Source: Symbiodinium natans (Eukaryota; Sar; Dinophyceae; Suessiales; Symbiodiniaceae). Taken from it: DNA of 64,000 nucleotides. Below the pieces are notes generated by a model that saw nothing but the letters and a program-made list of their open reading frames with translations, did not search any database and was not told where the DNA came from. Made by a program: the position numbers and the translations under genes. The stretch spans positions 1 to 64,000 of the forward strand of contig CAJNDS010002489.1 in assembly GCA_905221605.1 (NCBI GenBank), written 5' to 3'. Of this stretch, positions 33,662 to 46,331 are shown one piece after another. Positions within the stretch are counted from its first letter, which is position 1. Each line of letters begins with the position of its first letter.

Positions 33662-33890
33662 TGTAGGGCCCTAAACCCTAAACCCTAAACCTTAAACCCT
33701 TAACCCTAAAGCCTAACCTGAAGCCCTGACCAAAAGAACCGGAAGCATCCGAACCCTAAAATTAACCCTAAACCCTAAACCCTAAACCCTAAACCCTAAA
33801 CCCTAAACCCTAAACCCTAAACCCTAAACCCTGAACCCTGAACCCTGAACCCTAAACCCTAATCCTAAACCCTGAGCCCTAAACTAGACC
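33662..33890. repeat. CCCTAAA array
   Basis: Two blocks, the second (33765-33890) with about 17 units including a few CCCTGAA variants. Confidence 0.95.
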
Positions 33891-33976
33891 TCGCGCAAAA
33901 CGGTGTCGCAGGCAGATGCTGCCGCTGACATCAACCCTGCATCCGACCTGTACTTCCACATCGTCTCTGTATACCC

Positions 33977-34128
33977 TTGGGATGTTCCCCCTTATGCTAA
34001 CAGTCCTTCTTAGGGACTATAATGGGGGGGGGTACTATAATCCCCATGAAGGACTGTTGGTATAGAGTGGGGGGTACTATAATCATTAGGGACTGTTAGT
34101 ATAGGGGGGAGGGGAACATACATCCCAA
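33977..34128. mobile_element. Palindromic MITE with perfect 8-bp duplication and extra arm
   Basis: TTGGGATGTTCCCCC and ACATCCCAA ends are flanked by GTATACCC on both sides, a perfect 8-bp target duplication. The element is 152 bp instead of ~100 because the right half (ATTAGGGACTGTTAGTATAG-like) occurs twice. Confidence 0.9.
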
Positions 34129-34143
34129 GTATACCCCTTCATT

Positions 34144-34569
34144 TTGGTGTGGGTCCAGGTCCACCTGGACCTCTTCGAACGCGCTCTTGACGCAGCTCCT
34201 GCGCGGGAGCTGACATCTGAACTACACCAACCACGGAGGTGGTTGCACTCAGCTTTCTTAAGACTCAGCCCCTTAGATATAAACCCTTCAAGTCCCGAAG
34301 TCCCGAGAGCCCTTAACCCCAACAACAGCTTTGCCATGATAAAACTGATTCTGATGGTTTGGGGGATTAGAGTGTTGTTTTCTTTGTGCATAGGGTGCCT
34401 GGACGTAGGCACTTGGCTTAGGTTGGTTGAATTCGTCATGGCAGACGCCGGGCCTGAAATCTCCAGAACTTCAATCAAGTCCACTCGCCGGGGGCTTGCA
34501 GACTTGAGCCCGGGCGTTAGAAGCCAAGCCCTCAACTTTCCAGGCCTCTACCCTAGGTGTAGGGTTTAG
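34144..34569 (+). CDS. Uncertain ORF
   Basis: A 141-codon plus-strand frame begins just after a MITE and ends at TAG before a TTTAGGG array. A 149-codon minus frame overlaps it. There is no recognisable domain. Either could be chance in GC-balanced DNA. Confidence 0.2.
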   Translation: MVWVQVHLDLFERALDAAPARELTSELHQPRRWLHSAFLRLSPLDINPSSPEVPRALNPNNSFAMIKLILMVWGIRVLFSLCIGCLDVGTWLRLVEFVMADAGPEISRTSIKSTRRGLADLSPGVRSQALNFPGLYPRCRV

Positions 34570-35279
34570 GGCCGAAATCACGCTGCAGGCTTATACCCTG
34601 AACTTTGCCGGCTTTGTTTCGGTGCTTAGTAGGGAAGGAAAGGGCATGATTACAGATGCGATCATGACGACCTGGCGAGTCATGGGTGATGAGTTTAGGG
34701 TTTAGGGTTTAGGTAGGGTTTAGGGTTTAGGGTTTCGCGTTTAGGGTTCAGGGTTAGAAGTACCTTAAACCAGGAGATGCCCAATTCTATCTCTGGTTAC
34801 CCTACTTGAACCTCCAAGGCTTAGGAGACCCTAAGCCCCAAGCCTTGAACTCCTACCAACCAGCAACCAACAGGGTTTAGGGTTTAGGGTTTAGGGTGTA
34901 GGTGTAGATTCTGGCACCTGTGGTCTTAGGATGCCTACCTTTCTTTGACCCTAGACTCTCGTCCTCATGAGCTCTGAACCCCAAAGCCGAAGCCCCGAAC
35001 CCTTTTTCTACCAAGACTCTCTGACCTGCGACTCTAAACCTAAAACCCGAAAACCCTAAAACCTAGACACCCTAAACCCTAAACACCCTAAACCCGGCCT
35101 CCAGTCCGCCAGGTTCTCTGGCTTCAGGCGCTTTAGCACTGCTTTGGGGAGATGCTCCTTGCCCAAGGGCTTTTGCGGGTTAGGGGTTTAGGGTTCGGGT
35201 GGCCATGAATGTGTGCTGTTCTATTTTATTTGTTTATTTATTTTTTGGGCGGGGGGTTCTTTCTTTTTTTGTGGGGGGG

Positions 35280-35383
35280 GGGGTTTCCGAAAATACGGGT
35301 GCCTTTTTTTCTGGGCCCCTTCAAAGGGATTCGATTGTATCTGGGGTCCGGAAGGGGCACCCCTATTTTGGAGAACGCCCAAA
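35280..35383. mobile_element. Palindromic element, CCGAAAATACGGGTGCC family
   Basis: Left GGGTTTCCGAAAATACGGGT and right AGGGGCACCCCTATTTTGGA are inverted. Preceded by G- and T-runs that extend the hairpin. Belongs with the copies at 23478, 45043, 51306 and 52003. Confidence 0.65.
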
Positions 35384-36043
35384 TCTAGAGTTGGGCTATT
35401 GGGCTGTGGCATTGGTCAGGGCCTTGATCGTGCATGAGTTGTTCTTGCAGCCCAGGAAATGTCGCGTGTATACAACATGGGATTGTGGAGCTTGCGCCCA
35501 GGACCGCGGAACCCACGGGGCTAGACATACAACTTACTGTCGCCCTCAACCGAGCCCCACGAAGTCGAGAAGGGTCCTGAACAAAGTGCGAGACGAAATG
35601 CCCTTCGCTGCCATGACCGTCGGCAACCTGCGTACTCGAGGTTCTTGGGCAGACAGAACAATACCCCAGGAGAAGAACACCACCTACAACTATACCTATC
35701 CTGAGTTAAACCCACCAGCTATAGCTTCTTGAAAACCCAAACCCTAACCCCCACCCCCTACTGACCTTCGAACCACTCATGACTCTGAAGGGCGAAGAGG
35801 CATCGAGGATGTGGCGAAGCTGGCGTGTGAAATTTACCATGCTACTCAAAACCCCTAGAGCAATGCAAAACGTGCGTTTGTCCAATCCAAGTGCCTCAGT
35901 CCTACCTTTGGCTCCAACAATGGGGCACGCCCTCAATCATCCAACTCTCCACTACACAGTGACGTCTGGCGTTCGTTACCAGTCATTTCAGACACGTGAT
36001 CTATGTGCTGGCCCCCCTTAAATGGAGTCTCATTCAACACAGT

Positions 36044-36075
36044 CTACAACACACACACACACACACACACACACA
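36044..36075. repeat. (CA)n microsatellite
   Basis: About 16 CA dinucleotides. A run of about 28 G follows at 36270-36298. Confidence 0.95.
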
Positions 36076-36862
36076 TGCACTTCAGCTGAAGTTTGCATGT
36101 CCCAGGGCCTAGGGTCATACATACATAGGGCAAGTTTACCTATACAACTTCACTTGCTGCCGTGTGGCCCCACAAAGCAGCCAGTCGGGAGTTTGCAGGA
36201 CGAAGAAATCGTCCTCCAAGCACGGCCCCTAAACCTGAACCCACGCTTAGGGTGTACGGCCGCAACACTTATGGGGGGGGGGGGGGGGGGGGGGGGGGCA
36301 GACAAAGTAGTCTAGGGGAACTTCGACGGATTTGAGAAACTGGTCATGATCAAAGGTGGTTGCCCGCGGAGCTTTCAAAATAGTGGGCAAAAGCAAATCT
36401 GCCCGTGACCGACCCACGCGACCTATGCTCGAGGGTACTGCTCCTAACCCTGAACCCTTCAGCTGTAGCCCTAAACCCTAAACCCTAAACCCTAACCCCT
36501 AGACCCGATTGGAGCTGCCTGCAGGGCCGAAGGTTTGCACAACTGCAGAAATTTCCTCTACAGCCTTTTGCATCCAGCCTACGTCTGCTGGGAAAGCGGT
36601 TCTTGGCTAGCCTTAAACCCTAAACCCTAAACCCTACACCCTTTTTTTTTTATAACCCTAAACCCTAAACCCTAAAAGCCTAATCTCTGCTGAACTGCAA
36701 ACCCTTCGCCTGCAACCCTGAAGGCCGGCTCCCACGATGGTCTGAAAATGTCATATTTCTACTTGTGATTCATGAAGGTTTAGAGTCTTAGTAAACCCTA
36801 AACAAACCCTAAACCCTTAACCCTAAACCCTAAACCCTAAAGGGTTGCGGGTTTAGGGTTTC

Positions 36863-36968
36863 GGGGCCTGAATAATTAGAATAGGGTTTTGGGGGTTATT
36901 CTAGTATCATTCATAAAGGGATTCTACGGGAATAGTATTAGGATCTATTCCAACCCCTGCATTATTCA
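36863..36968. mobile_element. Hairpin element, AATAGGGTTTTGG family
   Basis: GGGGCCTGAATAATTAGAAT at the left pairs with ATTCCAACCCC and ATTATTCA at the right. Same family as 37511 (best preserved). Confidence 0.7.
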
Positions 36969-37215
36969 AATTATTCCGAATCATCTGCTACGATTGCTGT
37001 CATTACTATCTACTGCTCTCGCAAGTGTGACGACTGCTACTAGCAAGCTATTCTTACAGTTCTTAGTCATCAGAACACAGTAAAAACTATCATGAAGATT
37101 GACTGCTTCTAGGTTTGTGCTACTATTGCGAGCGTGCGTCCAAGGCAGAGGTTTCGCGACTGTTCGTCCCGAGCCCGCTTAAAGGCAACTGGCAATGTCA
37201 TCCTCGAACCTGCGA

Positions 37216-37306
37216 ATTGCTGAAGAACCCCCCCCCCACCCAAAAAAAAACATAAAAGTCTTCCTTATAAGGGTAGTATAGTTTTGGGGGCTCTTAAGCA
37301 AATAGT
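37216..37306. mobile_element. Hairpin element, AAGAACCCCCC family
   Basis: TTGCTGAAGAACCCCCC at left and GGGGGCTCTTAAGCAAATA at right. Same family as 26081. Confidence 0.7.
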
Positions 37307-37510
37307 AGGAACCGACGGCCAGCCAAACCATCAGTCACTCCAAACCCATGGCCCTGAAGCTTCGAGCCCGCAAGGCTGATGGCCAAGAACCTAACACCCC
37401 TGTTTAAGGTTTAGGGTTTAGGGTTTAGGGCCAAGCCCGAAACTGCATTTGTAGGCTGGTCTCGTAGTGCATGATTGGAGACTGCCCCAAGGACCGCCAA
37501 CCCTACTACA

Positions 37511-37610
37511 GGGGCCTGAATAATTGGAATAGGGTTTTGGTGGGTTATGGCAGTATATTTATAAAGGGACCATAACGGAAGAGTAGTAGTAATTATTCCG
37601 ATCCCCATAT
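37511..37610. mobile_element. Hairpin element, AATAGGGTTTTGG family
   Basis: GGGGCCTGAATAATTGGAAT at left is complementary to ATTATTCCGATCCCC at right; the interior has TATTTATAAAGGGACCATA. Confidence 0.75.
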
Positions 37611-38644
37611 TAAGCCAAAAAGCCCTAGAACTCAGTCCGTGATGGTGGGCCTGGTTAGGTGAGCCCGGCTTCTGTCCACGCTGGCAGTGCACACCAAGGT
37701 TATGTGGAAGGTCCTGAAGTTCCGGCAGTTTCGGCTTGGGGTCTGGGTTGGCCATGACGATGAGAAACCTGAAGTCCTCAAGTTTCATAGGCCCCCTAAA
37801 CCCTAGACAAGTCTGTGAGTATTGTAAGGTCCTAGTCCAGAAGCCCTGTGCACGTCTGCTTCTTTTGCCGTGAGCCAGAAACTAAGGCCGTCCCTAGGCC
37901 TTTTTGGTTGCTGCAGTCATTGCACGCGCACACGCAACACATGAGTTTGAGGGAGCAGATCACCATGCCTTGGAACCCCAAGTGTCCCTGAACCCCTTCG
38001 CAGCACGAAGGTGGCACGCTGAGGCTTGGACTCCGAGCTTACCTGGTGGGTGGGCAGTGGTGGAATGCATGCGACTCTATAGACCCTGTCCTATTACCCC
38101 CCCAATCATCCTAGGAGACCGGGGGACCCTTGTAGTGTGTCGATAGGCTTTGCGCTTGCAGGCTTCGGGGGACCGCAAGGCAAACAACAAAATGTCACTC
38201 ATGAAAGCTCTTGCCCTTTCTTGGTATTTCTACTCTAGTGCTACTATATCCTGCTCGACTGGAAAGGTGAGATGCCCGGAACGAAGCTGAGACCGATAGT
38301 AAGAGGCTGCGGCAATGATAGTCACAATGCTTGTCCTGTAAGTTAGGGAGTTAGTATTTCGCAAGTTAAACATTTAGAGCCAGCAAAACTTTCACAGAAA
38401 TGATTTTTCAGTTTAAGCAACCCTAAGCTCTAGCCCAAGCCCCCAACCAACTAATCCAGAGATTGTCTGGATGAGACGGGGAAGGATCACGTGCAGTATT
38501 TTGGAGCACAAGCCAAAAGAAACCCAAAAACTAAACTCGAAGAGCAGCTTTGCAAGCGCGGCACTAATGTTTGCATGGTGGATCGTCTTCCCGCTGAAGA
38601 ATGGCTGGAAGGTATCCTGCCCAGGCGTCTGCGGCATGGATGGG

Positions 38645-38747
38645 TCTGATCTACGGATCCCTCATAATCCAAAGATTCCGAAACATCATCCTCTTAAACC
38701 CAATAAGGGAAAATATATTAAATATCCCAAATACCTACCTAGTGAAA
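38645..38747. mobile_element. Intergenic cousin of an aquaporin introner
   Basis: It contains CATCATCCTCTTAAACCCAA, TAAGGGAAAATATATTAAAT and ATATCCCAAATACCTACC, which align well with aquaporin intron 1 (63701-63804). A second cousin is at 59485-59583. No gene was recognised around it. Confidence 0.7.
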
Positions 38748-39733
38748 GAAATAGAAGAATAAACATCAAACCGATTGCGCTCCAGCCTAGGCATGGAACA
38801 CTAGAACCATGAAAAAGGCCCCGACCGTTTGACGACGCCTCATTCACCTGTAGACAGAACTTCGCCCTGCAATACCTTGAATTGAGGGCGCATGAAATTT
38901 GGGATCCTCTTTTCACCGGGGCTTAGGACCCAAGTCTTGCAGCTTGACGGCGCCTGCTCCGTCACCTGGCCACAGAGAGACCTTGGAGTGAACCCTATTG
39001 CTGCCAGCTGTATGACCAAGGAGATGATGTTCCATGAGCAGCTGTTACAGCAATCTTAGCTGCAGAGCTGTACGTGGCCTCTTTAAGACGACGCTTTGAC
39101 GAGTGCAGGCCTCATACACGAGGAGCTGCAGGTTTATGTCTAAGGAGCTCCAGACTGAACACCGTCTTGGACAGGATACTGGCAGCAAAAACGCATAAAA
39201 GTACTGCTCTTGCATAAGATTACCACAGATCCGCCTGAGTTCCTAGAACCCCAAAGGCCCCAATGTTCCATTGCGTCTCTGACCTATCAGCATTACATAC
39301 TGCAGCCTGCAAGCACCCATCACATAGCTGAACGTACTGGAGGGTTCCGAAATCAAGTCGGTGTCACTCCTCCACCACAAATCGCAAAGGGCACAGGTTC
39401 TTTTAGGTCAGATGCCGCACACTAGCAGCAGGCCGGCACATTTGCGGTAGTCTAGACTCTAGAGGGGATGGCTTGGGGCTTAGGGCGAGCTGGAGGGGGT
39501 CCCAGATTCAGCCCTAAAAATCCACATCCATCGCTCCGAACAGTTTAGCCCTTACAGTACAAGCTTACATCCCAAAAGTGAAACCAAAAGCTGATCGGTT
39601 TGCCCTACACCCTAAACCCGAGGCCTTACAAGCCCTGCACCCTACACCCTGCACTCTGGGGGCCCAGCACCACGTGTTCCGCATCCCGCGGAGAGACGCA
39701 GGCAGATGCGGGATGAGCCCTGTAGTGGCTTGT

Positions 39734-39846
39734 TACTTGAAGGTTCATGGGTAGCGGCAAGAAGGGTTGCAAGTACGGCAAATAAGGTTACAACTAAAGT
39801 TATCCCACTTATAACGCTACTTGTAACTACCAGTAAACCTCCACGT
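39734..39846. mobile_element. Palindromic element, GAGGTTCATGGGTA family
   Basis: Left TACTTGAAGGTTCATGGGTA, right TACCAGTAAACCTCCACGTG. The core has TTATCCCACTTATAAC. Confidence 0.7.
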
Positions 39847-40146
39847 GATGGTTTTAGGGGTAGACGGCCCTGAAACATGCAGCACCCTTGACACAACTCA
39901 CCAGGGGGGCATTATGTTTAAAACATGTTTGGACAAAGAAAGGCTTGTTTCCGCGTTGTCCCGTTTTAAGTAGGCTTCAAAGACCATCGCCACGTAGAAA
40001 CATACATATATATATATATATATATATTCACCAATGTCACCCTTCCGCTTGGAGCAGATGTGCAGAGGTCATTTTTGCGAGGATGCTGTGTTAGGGCCAC
40101 GGAGCCCTACTTGTAACCTACCCCTTACAACTAACATAGGGCCATT

Positions 40147-40246
40147 GGGGCCTTGATATTAGAATAGGGTTTTGAGGGGTTTATTCTAGTACAATTACAA
40201 AGGCACCATCATGGAATACTTTTCGTAATTGTTCGACCCCCCCATA
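40147..40246. mobile_element. Hairpin element, AATAGGGTTTTGG family
   Basis: GGGGCCTTGATATTAGAATA at left; GTAATTGTTCGACCCCCC at right. Confidence 0.65.
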
Positions 40247-41034
40247 TTTAATAGCAATCACCATGAACCCTTCCACCCTCCCATCTGCGTCTTTGGAAAG
40301 CATACCCAGGCCCCTTGGATGCCTGAGTTTGCAGTATCGGCCCGAGTCTTGATCTCTCAAACCCAAAACATCCGGACCACATTGGGCCCCGGAAAAACAC
40401 CCGCACAAACCTCCCTCAGTCCTAAACCCTAAACCCTTTTGAGCCTGGAAGCTGCTTCGTGCCAGGATTTAAACCCTGAACCAAAAAAACCCCAAACCCG
40501 CAACCCAGTAGTTGAGATCGGCGCTGCTCCTCACACTGCCTGGGAGTTGTCACTTACCCAGCTTGGTGCGCCCTTCTTGCCCGATCTGCATGTGCCTTTC
40601 CGTGAACGAATGCCACTAAGCAACCTACCTACCGCGTTTACTATGGCAGGTCTTCGCTGGCAGCAGAAAGGTATGCTGGGGGGCAGCTCGCTTTCCATCC
40701 CCCTATCCTTGGTCCCACAAAGTGACAGAGAACGAGGCGCCTGAGCCTGGGGTTTCGGGTTTAGGGTTTAGGTCTTGGCAGCCCTTGGAAGTCTTCGAAC
40801 CTTCAACCCTCAAAGCCCTTCGAATCTTCGACTAATCGCCACAGGGAAAACCTTAAGCTTGCTCTTTTAACAGGGGTTTCTGATGGTAGGGGTACGCTTT
40901 TTTGGGGAGGATTCTTTGCGTTCGGGGTGTAAACGGGTATCCCTCTGTTCTTGATAGCATAAGGGGGAACCAGAATCTGGCGATGAAAGTCCAAGACTCC
41001 AAATCTTACCCCCGAAGCGTTCAGTATCTACACC

Positions 41035-41125
41035 CAGGAGTAACTTACAAATACCAGGGGTGAGTAAGGGAACCTAAACCCTGAAAAAAGGGAATAAGGG
41101 CCTTTTCTGGGTCCTAGGTATACTT
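41035..41125. mobile_element. Intergenic cousin of aquaporin intron 2
   Basis: GGGAACCTAAACCCTGAAAA followed by AAGGGAATAAGGGCCTTTTC and TGGGTCCTAGGTA align with the intron at 62398-62522 (GGGAATAAGGGCCTACTCTG then GGTCCTGGTGA). Confidence 0.6.
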
Positions 41126-41219
41126 GCTTCTGCATGCGCCCTTGGATCCCTAAACCGCATCTAAAACCTACGAAAGCCCTGAAACTTTAACGCCCTCACA
41201 CCTCCTAAAGCCCTCTAAC

Positions 41220-41323
41220 TTGGGATGTTCCCCGTATACTAATACAGTCTTAAAGAAGGATTATAATAGGGGATACTAGAATCCCTATGAAGGACTATTA
41301 TAGCAGAGGGGGGAGCATCCCAA
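41220..41323. mobile_element. Palindromic MITE with 8-bp target duplication
   Basis: TTGGGATGTTCCCC and GGGAGCATCCCAA ends; flanks CCTCTAAC and CCTCAAAC match at 7 of 8. Confidence 0.85.
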
Positions 41324-41343
41324 CCTCAAACCTTCTCAAAGGC

Positions 41344-41514
41344 CTACTTGGAGGTTCGGGGTACTTGGTAACCCAATTATAAGAGTAGCTATAACCCACA
41401 TCTAAGCCCCTTAAGGTAGCCGAATAGGGTTCTAATTGGGTTGTGACCCTAAACCCTAAACCCTAAACCCGAAACCCTATAGTTGGGTTACTAAGTACCC
41501 TGAACCTCCAAGTA
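41344..41514. mobile_element. GAGGTTCATGGGTA-family element interrupted by telomeric repeats
   Basis: Left CTACTTGGAGGTTCGGGGTA and right TACCCTGAACCTCCAAGTA are intact inverted ends. Between them the right arm is interrupted by CCCTAAACCCTAAACCCTAA (41447-41480). Confidence 0.8.
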
Positions 41515-42544
41515 TGCTCCGGGGATCCGACCCTGGCTCCGGGCTCTCGAGCAATCCTTGAGTGCAGGGGGACAGGGTTTAGGGTTCAGGGTTCAGGGTT
41601 CAGGGTTGAGGGTTGAGGGTTTATATAGGGCTTCGTGTCAATGGAGTTTAGGGGTCAGGATTTAGCTTTACAGTGTAAGGCGTGCCTACAGGTTGAATGT
41701 ATTCACAAAGGAAGCCGGAACTACGATGGAACTACAGTTCCTGTACTCGCTGCATGTTACAGGACGCCCATTCACATAGAATCGGCTCCGATTTCAGGGC
41801 TGAGTGAAAGCTTACTCTTTGTGGTTCGGGTGCCTTAACCCCGAAACCCTAGACCTTTCTCTATAAGCATTGAACCGCAAAACGATGTAGGGCTTACAGG
41901 GCTTATAAGGGCTTACAGTTAGAAGGATTTAGTTTGTTTTGGGTTCGCCCTTGGCGCCACAATGATCTGAACCCAATAATGGGGCCTGGCCACCAACACC
42001 ACCTCATAATTCTGAATGGGGAGTCCCCCCTTTATGTGGTCAATTTCTCTAAATCATGGTCCCTGACCATATTTTGGAGAACTGACCCTGTGAAGATGGC
42101 TTGAGACCTGACCCCACAAAAACCCTCTTCCGGAGCCCTTTGAGCCCGCAGTTGCCAATGGACCCCTAATCCCTCAGGATGTAAGGCTTAGTTTCCCAGG
42201 CTCAACAAAAAACCGGCTCTAAGCCCTAAACCGGCAAGGGAACTGAGACCCGCCAACCCGCCAAGACTTGTGAACAAAGGCGCACAAAGGAGATCACAGC
42301 CCTCTAAAACCTATGGGCCAAACAAGGGCTTTAGGGTTAGGGCAGTTTACGGTTTAGGGCCTCGTTCTCTTGTGCAGGAGGTCTCCTCACCACTGCCTGC
42401 GGTTCTCTAAATCATGAACTTCTTTGGGGGGAACCTCTTCTGCAACTGGCCCGAGCCGGATCCAAACACCGCAGTCGTCACGACTGAGGCCCGCGCACAG
42501 CCCCCCCCATCTTCAAGATGCAGATCAACCCGAGGCAATGTAGC

Positions 42545-42725
42545 CATGAGTAAACCCTAAACCCCAATAAACCCTAAACCCTAATGAACGATAATCAACC
42601 CTAACAAACCCTAAGAGGCCCTAATAAACCCTAATAAACCCGAACCACTAAACCCCAATAAACCTTAACTCCCCCCCACACCATGCCGAGACCAGAAACC
42701 CTAAACCCTAAACCCTAAACCCTAA
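42545..42725. repeat. Degenerate telomeric array (CCCTAATAAA variants)
   Basis: Units such as CCCCAATAAA and CCCTAATAAA (10-mers) followed by normal CCCTAAA units. Confidence 0.85.
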
Positions 42726-42929
42726 AAGAGGCCCTGGCGGCTGATCTTCTTCTCGATGGTCATCTTGTGGCTTGGAAATCGGCCAGGCCGCCTCCGTACT
42801 TGGCAGGGTTTAGGGTAGTTCTACGTTTAGGGGTTTAGGGCTTTAGGGGTTTAGGGCTTTAGGGGTTTGGGGGTTTAGGGTTTTTGGGGGTTTAGGGGGT
42901 GTAGGGTTTAGGGGGTGTAGTGTTTAGGG

Positions 42930-43045
42930 CTACTTGGCGGTTCATGGGCAGTCATACATAGTGTTATATGTATCCTCAATCGGCTTCTAACTATAGTTAC
43001 CCTCCTTGTTATAACCCTACTTATAACTACCCATGAACCTCCAAG
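42930..43045. mobile_element. Palindromic element, GAGGTTCATGGGTA family
   Basis: Left CTACTTGGCGGTTCATGGGC; right CTACCCATGAACCTCCAAGC. The core TATAGTTACCCTCC and CTTATAAC is conserved. Confidence 0.8.
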
Positions 43046-44807
43046 CCGGGCCCTAAGCCCTAAACTTTTGGGGGGGTTTAGGAACCTAGGGGTGGTCATG
43101 GCTGGACAGGTTTGGGGTTTAGGAATTTAGGGGTGGTCATGGGGGTCTAACCTCTTTCAGGTTTCAGAGTTTCGGGGTTTCAGAGCTGAAGGTTTTGGGC
43201 CTTCGGTCTCAGGGTGACGCTTTTGGCGCCCCTCTGGATTCTAGGGTCGAAAGCCCAACGACATAAACCATGCAAATGCACAAGAACATGTAGATGTATT
43301 TATGGGAATTCCTATATATATATATATGTATATATGCGTGTGCTTATTTCTAATTTTGTACATATTGAGTTCAAGACATTTGAGCACAAACCCAATTCTC
43401 GAACATGCATTTGCATTCTTTACGGGCTCCGAAACTTTAGACTCTGTTGCTTGATGCTGCTGGTCGGATTCGCGCACTTTCCCTGCAGATTGCGCTTCGG
43501 GATGTGAATGCACTCTGTACTTTTGCCCACAGTAGTTCTCTAATTAGGGCCCAAAGAGGGGTCCTGCTTTTTGTAGCCCTTATAAAAAAGGACCCCCAAA
43601 ATAACCTCCACATGCCAAGCACCAGTGAATGTCGTTTGTACGACCCGGGGCCTTCGAACAATTGGCAGGGACTCTGATGAAGCTCCCGAAGACTCGGCGG
43701 GACGAGTGTCCTCAGCATCAAGCATCGGTCTCTTCCCAGAGAGATTTAGGCTTTAGGGTTTAGGGTTCTCATTGTGACCACCAAGTATGGCCATGTATGA
43801 CTCAGAATTGGGCAATCCCGAAGTTGGGTTTTCTTGAGACCCGGATTCCTGGGTCCACTTCCCCTTTTCTATACACCAGGAACTGCATCCGTGCCGCGGC
43901 ACCCAAATCGCAAGGCCTGGAATGTGTAGTACTCCCTCGAAACCCAGCTGAACTCTCAGAGGCTGAGGCAGGCGACCCCGGTTACATTTACATGCTTGAC
44001 CAGATTCCGGGTTCAGGGCTTTGGGTTTCAAGGGCTTACAGGCGCTCACAGCGTTTAGGGCTTTCAGGGTGTATAAGGGCTGAGGAGTTGCAACATCTGG
44101 GCCGAGGCTTGGGGGGGGGGGAACCTTGCTCTTCAACCCTAAACCCTAAACCCACTGCCCAGTGCGGCCAGAGGTGCCGAAGAAGCCCGGACCGAAGAGT
44201 TAGACTGGGGCATACTCAGGCTGTGGGTCCTCAGGCATGGGTGTCAGGGTTTAGGGTTTAAGGTTTCGGGTGTAAAGGGTAAAGGGTTTAGGGTTTTTCG
44301 CTCCCGCATAGCCGGCCGAACCGCAAAGCAGGGTTTGTAGTCTAATCATTAGAACTCTAATGTTCTCCTTGGAGCTTCGGTTTTAGGGTTTCGGGTTTGG
44401 GCTTGTATCGGGAATTCTGTTGAGGATGAGTCTTTGGAGGACTTTTCCCCCCCCCCCCCCCCCCCCCCCCTCCCACCCACCCCCACCCCCCACCCCTACA
44501 CCCCTACCACCACCCGCAACCCCAACTTGCACAGCAACTACGTCCAAATACAAACAAAGAACAGAACCAGAGAAGAGAGAGAGACAGCCATGAAACAGAG
44601 AGTCAACCGGAGCACGAAACAAAGAGAGACAAGGGGGAACGACATCAACACTGCGGAAGGATGTAGCAGAGAACTAGAAGAGTTAAATGTTTTCCAACAG
44701 ACAGTAAGGCAACAGCGGGCAAGAGAAAGAAGCAGGCTGAAATGAACGGCAGGCGGGGAGATGGATGATTCAGCAAAACCCCCGCCCCCTTTCAGCACTA
44801 CGCATAT

Positions 44808-46092
44808 AGGGGTCTACCAAAACAGGGCAACCCTAAAATACCCCTCCGAATAGTAGGATACCCTTATCATAAGGACCCCAATAAGGTACCCCTCATTCCG
44901 GAAGGCCCCCGTATTATCTCTGGTGAAACTTGTCGTCAACGTGCTGCACTACCTAGTGACTCTTTTAAACGAATGATTCCGAGCTACTGGAGCTAGAGGG
45001 CGAAAACCTGAGCCAGAACCCTACACCCTTACGGAGCCAGACGGGGGTCTCCGAAAATAGGGGCACCCTTTTGGGGTTCCTATACTAAGGATTATAGTAT
45101 TTTCTGGGGTGTATCAGGCGTACCGCTATATTGGGAAGCCCCCAGATGGTGATGACAAGTTGCATCATCATGGGCCGGGCCCCGTGATGCGGGCTCGACG
45201 ATGGGCGGTCGGACTGACAGGAAGATGCTTTTTCTCCCAGGGGCCCAATACACCTTGCCTGTCCCCTTACCTCTCTGTGGAATGCTGTCAAGAGCTCCTG
45301 GGGGTTGAGCCCTAAACCTTAAACCCTTTTGCAACAGGCTTCGCACTTCTCCCGGGTCGAAACCCTACACCCGAAACCCTAAACACCAAACCCTGAACCC
45401 CAAACCCGTAACCCTGCCTTAAGTCGCCAAATCTCGGAACTCCCTCCCTGCCCACCGAGCCTTTGCAGAGCCCAGGCGAGGAAGGCTGAGGCTGTGGGTC
45501 CTCGTTTCAGAATTTTGGGTTTAGGGTTTAGGGTTTAGGGTTTTGGGGTTTATGGGCCTATGGGCTTCTGGGCTTAGGGTTGCAGGGTTTAGGGTTTAGG
45601 GGGTTGAGTGTCCTAGCTGACTGTGCTGCACGCCAGGCGCTTAAGTAAGGTTCTTACATGGGCGCAAGAAGTGTGCTCGGAATATACACATGGTGGACAG
45701 GCAGAATGGAATCGCCAGATGGAGCGCATGCTGCCTCGAACCACCGCACGTCCAAACCACAAGGCCAGTCTTCAAAGCCCTTTTGGACAGGCTGCTAGAG
45801 CTTCAGCGACCCAACCGCACATGTGGCAGCGAAGACAGGAAAGAAACGACAGACGGCCTAAAGCAGCTTGGTCTCGCAACCCACAAAACGGAGGAGACTG
45901 TGAAGTATAGTGAACGATCGTAGCTTGAAATCATGTTCTTCGAGCTGAACCTGCCAACTCTCATACATATCATGCCCCCAGACATATGGGATTTACGGAA
46001 ATCAGGCGTCCATAATATCGACCCCCACATAGTAGGATTTTTTACCAAAATAATGACCCCCCGTCAGGTACCCCTCAATTCGGAAAACCCCC
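44808..46092. mobile_element. Three GGGGTACC/CCGAAA-family hairpin elements
   Basis: Copies lie at 44808-44913, 45043-45143 and 45987-46092. Each has ends such as GGGGGTCTCCGAAAATAGGG and an inverted TTCCGGAAGGCCCCC or TTCGGAAAACCCCCG. Sequence between them (45600-45910) holds overlapping ORFs without a recognisable domain. Confidence 0.6.
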
Positions 46093-46189
46093 GAGGTGGC
46101 AACAAAGAACTCGTCGCCATTCCGAAGTCGGGTCCCGATACCCTAAAACCTGAAACCCTAGACCCATAAACGTATGCCAAGCAGTCTTT

Positions 46190-46331
46190 GTTAGGGTTCA
46201 GGGTTCAGGGTTCAGGGTTCAGGGTTTAGGGTTCAGGGTTTAGGGTTTAGGGTTTCAGGGTTCAGGGTTTAGGGTTTAGGGTTCAGGGGTTCAGGGTTCA
46301 GGGTTTAGGGTTTAGGGTTTAGGGTTTAGGG
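46190..46331. repeat. TTCAGGG/TTTAGGG array
   Basis: About 20 units with both variants mixed. Confidence 0.95.

Noticed and set aside
35199-35732. 177-codon plus ORF
   Set aside because: Its first third translates T/G-runs and a palindromic element; the rest has no recognisable feature.
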